31,281 bases of DNA. It comes from Chrysochromulina tobinii. Lineage: Eukaryota; Haptophyta; Prymnesiales; Chrysochromulinaceae. The notes beneath the pieces were generated by a model. The model did not search any database. It saw only the letters and a list, made by a program, of their open reading frames with translations, and was not told where the DNA came from. Each line of letters starts with the position of its first letter. Position 1 is the first letter of the stretch. Below are positions 18,812 through 26,404 of this stretch, piece by piece. The stretch is from NCBI GenBank assembly GCA_001275005.1, contig JWZX01002820.1:1-31281 (forward strand), in the 5' to 3' direction. The position numbers were made by a program, and so were the translations under genes.

Positions 18812-21800
18812 ATGCCGAGCCGATCGCAACGCTTGACCATCCTGCTCTTGAGCTGGCTCGTCACCAGCACTGCTCAGATCCCTTCTCTGCCACCTCCTTC
18901 GCTGCCACCACCCCCTCAGTTGCCCCCCTCGCCGCCACCGCCCTCGCCCTCGCCGCCGCCGCCATCGTTACCGCCACCATCACCTCCACCACCGTCGCCA
19001 TCACCGCCGCCACCATCGCCCTCGCCACCGCCGCCGTCGGTGCCGCCATCCCCGCCGCAGCCACCTAGAACTCCGCCGCCGCCCTCGCGGCCGCCGCCGC
19101 CGCCGCCAAAGCCGCCCGCTGTGCCGCCCTATCCGCCACCGGTGGACTTTGCCTATTTCTGCCCTCCGGACACGATCGATGTCGGTTACAACACGTCCCG
19201 GCTCGGCTACGAACCTTCGAGCGGCTTCGTGCGCGCGCTGCACAACTCGACGCGTGACGGACGGATGGTCGGACTCCCGCCTGCGATGCTGCCCGTCACG
19301 GCGGCTCCCACCCATTACGGAGGGCTCGTGCCCCCTGTAAGCAACACGTCGTTTGCGAACCTGGCGCCCTACCTGGCGCCCAGTCTCACCTGCGAGTGGG
19401 GCAACATTGGCCTTCGCGTCAACTTGCATCTGCCTGATGATCGGTGAAGGCCACCGATGGCCTCCGATTGCGTCTGATTGCGTCTGATTGCCCTCCGATG
19501 GCGTCTGATTTCGTCTGATGGCGTCTGATGGCGTCTGATTGCGTCTGATTGCGTCTGATTGCCCTCCGATGGCGTCTGATTGCGTCTGATTGCGTCTGAT
19601 TGCCCTCCGGTGGCCTCCGACTGGCCTCCGATTGCCACTGACTCTCATTGACCCGTACTTTGGCACCAACCAGGCTGTACGAGTTGTACGGGCGCTTGAT
19701 CTGCGTCCCGTTGGTGACGGCGGACGGCGTACTGCGTATGCTCACCCTACAAATGCAGCCTGTCTCGACGACGACGCTGATGGTGCGCCACTGCTGATGA
19801 TCACTGATGGCACCACTGCTGATGATCACTGATGGCGCTTGCTTGCATCCTGAGTGCTTCGGATGGTTGGCCTCATCAGGTGCGAACTGCCTTTTGCGAG
19901 CGCTGGCTGCCGCCGCCTATGGCGCCGCCGCCCTCGCCACCGCCCGAGCTGCGCCCCACGCGCTATCTCGCCATTGAGCTCCACTTCAGCCCGGGCGTTG
20001 TGCCGATCGAGTCGGCCAACCTGACGACCGCGCTCGCAACGGCGCTCCAAGTGCGCTCCTGACGGCCTCTGAGTGCCTTTTCGAGTGCCACGGAGACTGC
20101 CACTGATCGATCGCGCTCGCGACGGCGCCCCAGTCGGTCGTGCTCACGAGATTACGCGGCGTGTCACCCCCGACGTTCAACTCGACGGTGGACGTGAGCC
20201 TCTCGCAGCGCATCGGCGGCCAGACGCTCCTCTCGGGGCGTGTGGGGACTATGCCACCCGCGCCGTGGCCCTGGCTCACGCATGCTCTCCTCTATGCACT
20301 GCCCGGGTGCGTGGACAGCAGCACAAACTCGCAGGATTTCGTCGGGTACGTGCCCCTCTGCGTCGTGCGCACGCTCAGCCTCACACTGCTTGCCGCCAGG
20401 CCGCCGCCGCCGCCGCCGCCGAGCGCGGGCCGCCGCCGTGCCTCTGATGAGGGAGGTCATCAGCATGCGATGCGCATGCAATCAGCGCAACTGCCGGCGA
20501 GCCGCCGCCGTGCCTCCGTCGCTTTCCAGGAGGCCGCCGGCACTGGGGAATCAATTGCAATTGAGGACGCGAGTGCCATTGAGGGAATTGGGGCGGCAAT
20601 TAAGGAATCGAGTGCAATTAAGGAATCGAGTGCAATTAAGGAATCGAGTGCAATTAAGGAATCGAGTGCAATTAAGGAATCGAGTGCAATTGAGGACGCG
20701 ACTGCACTTGAGAGGATTTGGGCGGCAATCAAGGGGATTGGGGCGGCGTCCTCTATCCACGAGCGACCGGGCCGCCGCCTGCAGTCCGCCTTCGCACCTT
20801 TCCCGCCGCCCTCGCGCCCGCCACCCTCACCGCCCGTCCCGCCGTGCTCGCCCCCGCCGCGCGCCCCGCCCCCCCTACCGGCTGCTCCGTTCCTCTACCC
20901 TCGTCGCGAGATGATCAGCGCCTTTGACATCACTCTGCCCTTCGCGTTCGTCACCAACAATCCCCTCACCTGGCGTCGCTCGGTGTGAATCCCCCCCCAC
21001 CCACCTGGCGTCGCTCGGTGTGAATCACACCGAGGCGGAGCGCGCTTATGTATGCTGTCCGAACGACCCTGCGCTGAATGCATGCTGATTGCCTCCGTCA
21101 TCAGGTGAATCATACCAGGGGGCGCATGCTCGCCACGACGCTTCGCTCCACCCTCACCACCCTATCAGCCAACTCGGTGGGTGGCTGGCAGGCGCTCACC
21201 ACGGCGCTGACAGTGGCGGCTGGTCCAAACAGTTCGCTCCAATTTGGGCAGCGGCTTCAGGTGCTGATTGCATGCGGATTGCATGCGGATTGCATGCGGA
21301 TTGCATGCGGATTGCATGCGGATTGCATGCTGATTGCAGGCTGATTGCATGCTGATTGCATGCTGATGGCCTCATCAGGTCCCTATCGAAAGCCGAGCAC
21401 GCGAGGTGAGCATGCCTAGCGTGCAGACGGTCGGTCAGATTACCGTTGCCCTCTTCCAAAACGAGGAAGTCTACCGGCAAGAGGTGGCGCAGGCCGAGGC
21501 GGGCTCGCTGCCCGCTGCTTCGATTGGCGTCACCACGGCGGACCTCAATGGAATCTATGCGGCCATGGCGGCCGCGCTCTCCAATACCAGTGCACTCGAC
21601 CTCGCCCTCACTGCCGCCGCCTCCAACGTCACCCGGGTGACCCTCAATAGCACAGCGCTTACGGTGGCGCAAGTGACCGAGACATCGCTGTTTGAGCCTC
21701 CAATGGCGCCGCCGCCCTCGTCGCCGCCGCCCTCGCAGCCGCCCTCGCCGCCGCCCAAGCCGCCACCCAAGCCGCCGCCCTTGCCGCCGCCGCCGCGGCC

Positions 21801-22302
21801 GCCGCCCCCCTCGCCTCCCGTGCCGCCCGCCCCGCCGCCACCCTTCCCCCCGACGCCGCCGCCCGCAGCCCCGCCGCCGCCGCCTCCCATTTCAGCAACG
21901 ACCGTGGCTGGGGTCATCATCGCCGGCGCTCTCGTAGCGTGCTTCTGCGCCCGCGGTCTGTGCCGCCTCTACCTGCGCCGTGTGCGCCGGCTGCGGCGCG
22001 CGCATGCCTACAAGATCGCAACGCCCGGGGTGCTCGACGACGATGGGACTGAGGACGTGCTGCCGCCCGGTATCTTGATGGCCGCACGCGCGCACTCGGC
22101 CGCCGCGTCCAGGCTCACGTACGTGCCAGATCGGTACCTCGACGACGGGAAGAGATTTGTGGGTGCCCGATACAGCGCCTCGTCCCCCGACCACAAGCGT
22201 TCCAAGGCGCTCTCGTCCCCCGACCGGCCCGGGTTCAAATCTCCCGCGTTCAAACGCTCCGGCAGCCCTTCGAAGGGGGAGCCCAGGCAAGTGCAGTCCT
22301 AA
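18812..22302 (+). CDS. Single-pass membrane protein with extensin-like proline-rich linkers, probable cell-surface glycoprotein
   Basis: Predicted 946-aa type I surface protein. Exons 18812-19443, 19674-19782, 19880-20050, 20134-20982, 21105-21260, 21379-22302; phases agree. A signal peptide (RLTILLLSWLVTSTAQ) leads into Pro-rich stretches with PPSPPPPSP repeats at about 18890-19140, 19905-19950, 20800-20890 and 21700-21890. They separate globular modules rich in NxS/T sites (NTS, NST, NSS, NHT) and with recurring ALxxAL helices (ANLTTALATALQ, WQALTTALTVAAG). One membrane helix (TTVAGVIIAGALVACFCARG, residues about 812-835) precedes a basic, roughly 110-residue cytoplasmic tail. The architecture recalls algal pherophorin/extensin-type wall proteins, but I do not recognise the globular domains. 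Exon 4 contains an in-frame repeat-rich insertion. Confidence 0.75.
19444..19673 (+). other. Surface-protein intron 1, GCGTCTGATT repeats
   Basis: Donor CG|GTGAAGG, acceptor CACCAACCAG, phase 2. About fifteen units of the GCGTCTGATTG / CCTCCGATGG type. It has no CTCATCAG ending and no flank duplication that I can see. Confidence 0.75.
19783..19879 (+). other. Surface-protein intron 2, CTCATCAG type
   Basis: Starts GTGCGCCACTGCTG; next exon starts GTGCGAACTGCC, giving a flank duplication of about 11 bp with one gap. Ends GGCCTCATCAG. Phase 0. Confidence 0.85.
20051..20133 (+). other. Surface-protein intron 3, intron equals one tandem-duplication unit
   Basis: The exon end at 20026-20050 (GACCGCGCTCGCAACGGCG...) recurs at 20109-20133 with offset 83, exactly the intron length. 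The copy ends CCCCAG where the exon has CTCCAA, so the acceptor AG appears to be a mutated copy of exon sequence. Phase 0. Confidence 0.75.
20429..20516 (-). mobile_element. Inverted type I introner-like insertion within an exon, flanked by 16-bp direct repeat
   Basis: GCCGCCGCCGTGCCTC at 20429-20444 and again at 20501-20516. Between them, on the minus strand, lies TGCATGCTGATGACCTCCCT followed by CATCAG, the core found at intron 3' ends. Offset is 72 bp, so the reading frame is kept and the insertion is probably translated. Confidence 0.7.
20596..20685 (+). repeat. 18-bp tandem repeat, five copies, in frame
   Basis: Five direct copies of GCAATTAAGGAATCGAGT encode repeated IKESSA. Related longer units (GAGGACGCGA(G/C)TGC) flank it on both sides. 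The low-complexity region could be exon or an unrecognised intron. Confidence 0.8.
20983..21104 (+). other. Surface-protein intron 4, CATCAG type with duplicated exon end
   Basis: Donor TCG|GTGTGAATC; next exon GTGAATCATACC after CCGTCATCAG. CACCTGGCGTCGCTCGGTGT recurs inside the intron at about 21001, followed by GTGAATCACACC, which pairs with the next exon start. Splicing gives TWRRSVNHTRGR. Confidence 0.8.
21261..21378 (+). other. Surface-protein intron 5, pure TGATTGCATGC repeat
   Basis: GTGCTGATTGCATGCGG ... GGCCTCATCAG, phase 0. Eight to nine 11-bp units GATTGCATGCG/T in tandem. Flank identity is only GT. Confidence 0.9.
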
Positions 22303-22330
22303 GTCAAGTCAAGGCAAGTGCAGTCCTAAG
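22285..22330 (+). repeat. 19-bp direct repeat over the stop codon
   Basis: AGGCAAGTGCAGTCCTAAG at 22285-22303 recurs at 22312-22330 with an 8-bp spacer. The stop TAA of the surface protein is in the first copy. Confidence 0.85.
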
Positions 22331-22497
22331 GCGCCAAGCGAGCCGCGCGTCTGGTTTCTGATCGATCATACTGTACATAGCTGAAGTGCCGTGTAGCCCT
22401 AGTCAACTGTTGCCGAGGTTTAGCCGAGGTGCCGCGCCCCGCCGGGGCAACCTCGTGTCCGCGCCCCGCCCCCGGCTGGTCGCTGTGTCAGACTTGC

Positions 22498-25400
22498 ATG
22501 CCTGATGTGGGATCCGCTCATGATCTATGGGCCTTTTTCGCATTGATATCGTCAGACGAGATCAAGGGGACAGACGTAACGAAGTGCGACGCACGCGTGC
22601 GCCCAATTGAGCTTCACATCAACGTGTCGGCACCGCGCCCGACATGGCGCCTTCGCTTTCACACGATGGAGGCGCTGCTCACGGGCGAGGCGCTGCTCGG
22701 CCTGCTACGCCGACGAGGCGATGAGCTCAACGGGGTGTGCGAGCGTTGCGTCGCTGCCACAGGTGCACATCTACGCCGCCCACTGCTCGACCGGCTGCAC
22801 GGTCGCAGCACAACGTGGCCTGAAGCGCCAAAGGCTCTGCGGGTGGAAGTCGCTCGCCTCTGGACGCAGATTGGTCTCGATATTCACACGTACGCCAAGG
22901 GCCTTGCCGAGGGCCAGCGTGCCGCCAACGGCAGCCTCGACGATTACAGCGGCTACCTCACTCGCGTAGTGCTCGCACGCGTGACGCTCGAGGACACGAC
23001 GGACCCCTCGGCACTGGCCATGGAAGTCGTGCGGCCGTGGCAACACAGCCAGCTTCTCACCGCAGCGGACGCTCCGACGCTCGTGAGCGCCGGTGACGTC
23101 GCACGGCTCGAGGCGGACGGTTTCGTGCTGCTGCGCACGCGCCTGGACCCGCGGCTCGCGCGTGAGTTTGCGCTCCTGCACCGTCACGGCGTCATCTCCC
23201 CGACCAACTCTTCGTGCAACCCGGGCGCACACGGCGTGATGCTGCGCTGCGGCACCGCCGAGGAGCGTGAGCAGTTTGTACGCCAGGGCACGCCTGCACT
23301 GCTCGGGGCCATCGAGTTGCTTCGCGCCATGCCTCAGCAGCTGCTTCGGGCGGGCTACCGGTACCGGCCGCCGCCGCCATCGGACAGCCATCAGCATGCG
23401 AGGCCATTGGTAACGGCGGCGGCGGTATCGGCGGGGAGCGCTGCGCCGTCGACCGCCAAAGACGGCGCGGGCGCCGCCTTGCGCCTGCAGGTGCCACAAT
23501 ACTTTCCACAAGTCCCGCCTGGCTGAATACATGATGATTGCATGCTGATTGCATGATGATTGCACATCGATGACGTCCCTCATCAGGTGCCGCACACCGT
23601 ACTCGTGTCCGCCTACCCACCGGGCGACGCACGCTACCAACGGCACCTCGACTGCTATGGCGACGACAACGCGCGCGCTCTCACGCTGATCTTGTATGAT
23701 TGCAGGCTGATTGCATGCTGATTGCATGCTGATTGCGCGCGCTCACGCTGATCTTGTATGATTGCAGGCTGATTGCATGCTGATTGCGCGCTCTCACGCT
23801 GATCTTGTATGCATGATGATTGCATGCTGATGGTGGCGTGATGAGGACGGTTGGGAAATTGGGATGTGTCTCGCCATTGCATGCTGAGTGCATGCTGATT
23901 GTGCCCCTCATCAGGTATGCGAATGAGGACGATTGGGATGTGTCTCGGAATGGCGGGGCGCTCGTCGCGCGCGTGGGCGGCGAGGAGGTCGTGGTTACGC
24001 CTCGAAGAGGCCGGCGCGTGGACGCTTGCATGCAAGTGCTCACCACGGCGCCCCGCTCCCCTTTCCCCACAGGTCGTGGTTACGCCTCGAGGAGGCCAGA
24101 TGGTTATCTTTGACAGCAAGAGGATCTGGCATGAGGTGAGGCCTGATTGCATGCTGATTGCAAGCTGATTGGATTGCATGCTGATTGGATTGCATGCTGA
24201 TGATCTCCCTCATCAGGTGAGGCCCTCGAGTCGCCTTCGCTTCGCATTGACGCTGTGGGTGTATGGCGTCGAGCCGCTGAGCAAGATGGCGGGTGAGGAG
24301 GCAGCCAGCCAGGCAGAGGTGGGGGGGGTGGCCAGCCAGGCAGAGGTGGGGGTGGCTAAGCAGGCAGAAGTGGGGGTGGCTAGGCAGGCAGAGGAAGTAG
24401 ACGCAGTGGTCCATACTACTATGAGGGCGTCGATGGGCGTCGTGGCGGGCGGTCTTTTGCACCTCGAGCGCGATGGTCGTGGGCTCTACCGGTGGGTGAT
24501 GCACGGCGGCGCCCACGACGGCGCTCATGACGGCGCCCAGGACGGCGCCCACGAAGGCGCCCAAGACGTGGCGGTGCCGTTGCAGGAGAGCCCCCCCTGG
24601 ATTGGTGCCGACACTTGGTACTAGCACTGTGATTGCATGCTGATTGATTCCCTCATCAGGAGAGCCCCCCCTGGATTGGTGCCGACACTTGGTACTAGCA
24701 CTGTGATTGCATGCTGATTGAATCCCTCATCAGAAGCCATCGATGTCCTCAGGTACTCCTTCGAGCAAACACTATGCTGATTGCATGCTGATTGACTCCC
24801 TCATCAGAAATCATCGATGTCCTCAGGTACTCCTTCGAGCATTCGAATGGCTTCTGGAACGCTCGCACAGGAGTCATGTGCGACAGTGCACCCGATGGGC
24901 TTCATCCCGACGGGCGGACGCGAAGGAGGTGAGTGCATGCTGATTGCATGATGAGTGCATGATGAGTGCATGCTGAGTGCCTGCTGATTGCCTTCTGATT
25001 GCATGCTGATGATCTCCCTAATCAGGTCCGCGGCGATCACGGGACCATGGGCCGTTCCTTTTGGAGCACAGCCACCACCAAAGCTGCAAGGGCTCGCGCC
25101 GCCGCCACTGCCGTCCGACCGGTCGATGATTGTGCCCGAGGTCGAGTGCTTTGGCCTAGGGGACAGCTCGGTGCCCGGCCCGGTCTTCACAGCTCCGCAC
25201 TCAATCTGCGTGGCGCGCGACGGGTGCGCCGACCACCTGCCCTCTGAGGACCTCGGATGACCTCGGATGACCTCTGAGGACCTCGCCCAAACTTGTGGCA
25301 GGTGCGACGACCACCTACCCGAAGACTTTACAAGCTTCCTCGCGCGCAGCTGGGCATACGTGGCCGCTGGAGATTCGATCACGTGGGGCAGAGAAGCGCA

Positions 25401-26246
25401 CACTCTGGCCGATGCGCTCGCTGTGAAGGGGAGCGGTGTGAACGGGCAGCCGGTGCCCGTGCCTGGCGCACGCGACCCGAGCTATCTGCATGCCGGGGAG
25501 GAGCATGCATGGGTCGAAGCATTGCGCGGCCTCCTTCCAAATAAGGATGAAGGCCTTCAGTCGAGGGTTGCTGGGCGCCGTCCCGAGCTCTTGCATGCGA
25601 GCAGGCTCCACTTCGACCTGCACGGCAAGCGCGACACCCTCGGGGAGGGGGACTGCGACATCGGGGTGGGCGCCTGCCGCGCTGCCTTGGGGGACGCGGC
25701 CGCCGAGGCGCTCGCCACGACGCTCTCTCGCGCGTTGCAAGCGGCGCTGCCAGACGGTTTCATCGTCGATCCAAATCCGAGGCTGCAGGTTTGCATGCTG
25801 ATTGCATGCTGATTGCATGCTGATTGCATCCTGATTGCATCCAAATCCGAGGCTGCAGGTTTGCATGCTGATTGCATGCTGATTGCATGCTGATTGCATG
25901 CTGATTGCATGCTGACTGCATGCTGATTGCATGCTGATTGCATACTGATTGCATGCTGATTGCATGCTGATTGCATCCAAATCCGAGGCTGCAGGGTTGC
26001 TTTCGTAGCGTGCCTCGGCACACATTGACGCAGTCGGCCATGTCTCTAGGCTTTGTGCCCGTGCAGCTCGAACTAGGCTATCGGTTACGCCGCACGCTGG
26101 CTCGCGACTGGGAGCTCTGCCGTCGGCTGGGCGACGCTTTGGGAGCGAGCGCGCCCTCCTGCCTCGAGGCAGTCCAACTGCAGTGCGAAGCACGCCGGGA
26201 CGCCGTACTAGCTGGGTCGCAGTATAGAGCGGTTGTAGAGCGGTGA
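22498..26246 (+). CDS. PHD/EGLN-type prolyl hydroxylase joined to N-formylglutamate-amidohydrolase-like domain
   Basis: Predicted 891-aa protein. Exons 22498-23490, 23587-23693, 23915-23987, 24073-24135, 24217-24617, 24827-24928, 25026-25223, 25302-25788, 25995-26246; every phase agrees. After a non-descript N-terminus, exons 1-5 carry a 2OG-Fe(II) oxygenase like HIF prolyl hydroxylases: VARLEADGFVLLR, iron ligands HxD in RYQRHLDCYGDD, ALTLILYANEDDWD, GGQMVIFDSKRIWHEV with the distal His, and SRLRFALTLW with the 2OG Arg. Repeats follow (SQAEVGVA; HDGA/QDGA). Exons 7-9 resemble N-formylglutamate amidohydrolases: VFTAPHSICVARDG, SRLHFDLHG, CDIGVGACRAALG, VPVQLELGYRLRRTL. The hydroxylase call is strong, the amidohydrolase call tentative. 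A split into two genes near 24900-25030 cannot be excluded. Confidence 0.78.
23491..23586 (+). other. Prolyl-hydroxylase intron 1, CTCATCAG type
   Basis: Starts GTGCCACAATAC; next exon starts GTGCCGCACACC. Ends GTCCCTCATCAG with TGATTGCATGC repeats. Phase 0. Confidence 0.9.
23694..23914 (+). other. Prolyl-hydroxylase intron 2, nested copies of both flanking exons
   Basis: Starts GTATGATTGCAG; next exon GTATGCGAATG. The exon end CTCACGCTGATCTTGTAT (23680-23697) recurs at 23742-23759 and 23793-23810. A diverged copy of the next exon start lies at about 23840-23877. Ends CCCCTCATCAG. Phase 2; splicing gives LTLILYANEDDWD. Confidence 0.9.
23988..24072 (+). other. Prolyl-hydroxylase intron 3, type II core with 25-bp flank duplication
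   Basis: GTCGTGGTTACGCCTCGA plus seven more bases starts both the intron (23988-24012) and the next exon (24073-24097), with one mismatch. The core TTGCATGCAAGTGCTCACC starts at 24026 and the intron ends CTTTCCCCACAG. Phase 0. Confidence 0.88.
24136..24216 (+). other. Prolyl-hydroxylase intron 4, GTGAGGCC duplication
   Basis: 81 bp. GTGAGGCC starts both the intron and the next exon. Ends ATCTCCCTCATCAG with four TGATTG-type units. Splicing gives RIWHEVRPSSRLRFALTLW. Confidence 0.93.
24618..24826 (+). other. Prolyl-hydroxylase intron 5, 74-bp unit array
   Basis: Starts GTACTAGC; next exon GTACTCC. 24586-24659 (exon end plus intron to CATCAG) is copied at 24660-24733 with one mismatch; a third 74-bp unit (24734-24807) carries a copy of the downstream exon start. 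Each ends CCCTCATCAG. Phase 2; gives ADTWYSFEHSNGFW. Confidence 0.8.
24929..25025 (+). other. Prolyl-hydroxylase intron 6
   Basis: GTGAGTGCATGCTGATTG ... CTCCCTAATCAG, phase 2. Seven to eight 11-bp units. Flank identity is GT only. Confidence 0.75.
25224..25301 (+). other. Prolyl-hydroxylase intron 7, 19-bp flank duplication
   Basis: GTGCG(C/A)CGACCACCT(G/A)CCC starts both the intron (25224-25242) and the next exon (25302-25320). 78 bp, with GGACCTCGGATGACCTC repeats, ending CTTGTGGCAG. Phase 2. Confidence 0.85.
25789..25994 (+). other. Prolyl-hydroxylase intron 8, three copies of exon end
   Basis: ATCCAAATCCGAGGCTGCAG at 25769, 25839 and 25975 (offsets 70 and 136). Between copies lie runs of TGATTGCATGC. 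The last copy supplies the acceptor GCTGCAG. Intron length 206 equals the outer offset. Phase 0. Confidence 0.85.
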
Positions 26247-26404
26247 CAACTAGAAGTACGGTCTCACGTCAGTCATAGAGATTGGCGGCGCCTCGACCGG
26301 AGCCGGACTCAGAGACGAATAGAAATACGAATTCACAGTGCTCCAATTCTTCACACATGATCTCCGAACGTACGGGAAAGGAGTGCGCCGCCCAACGCGG
26401 CGCG

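Noticed and set aside
18861-19669. Minus-strand frames with repeated RRNQTQSDAI or Ala/Val-rich peptides
   Set aside because: Antisense of the GCGTCTGATT intron repeat and of the PPSP-coding region; the plus strand has signal peptide, extensin motifs and consistent splice phases.
21261-21378. Regular 11-bp direct repeats suggesting a CRISPR-like or origin iteron array
   Set aside because: Units are contiguous with no unique spacers, lie exactly between splice sites of a coding gene, and recur in introns of other genes.
25315-26193. Minus-strand frames reading repeated ISMQSACNQHA
   Set aside because: These are translations of the TGATTGCATGC intron repeat on the wrong strand. They cross real exons of the prolyl-hydroxylase gene.
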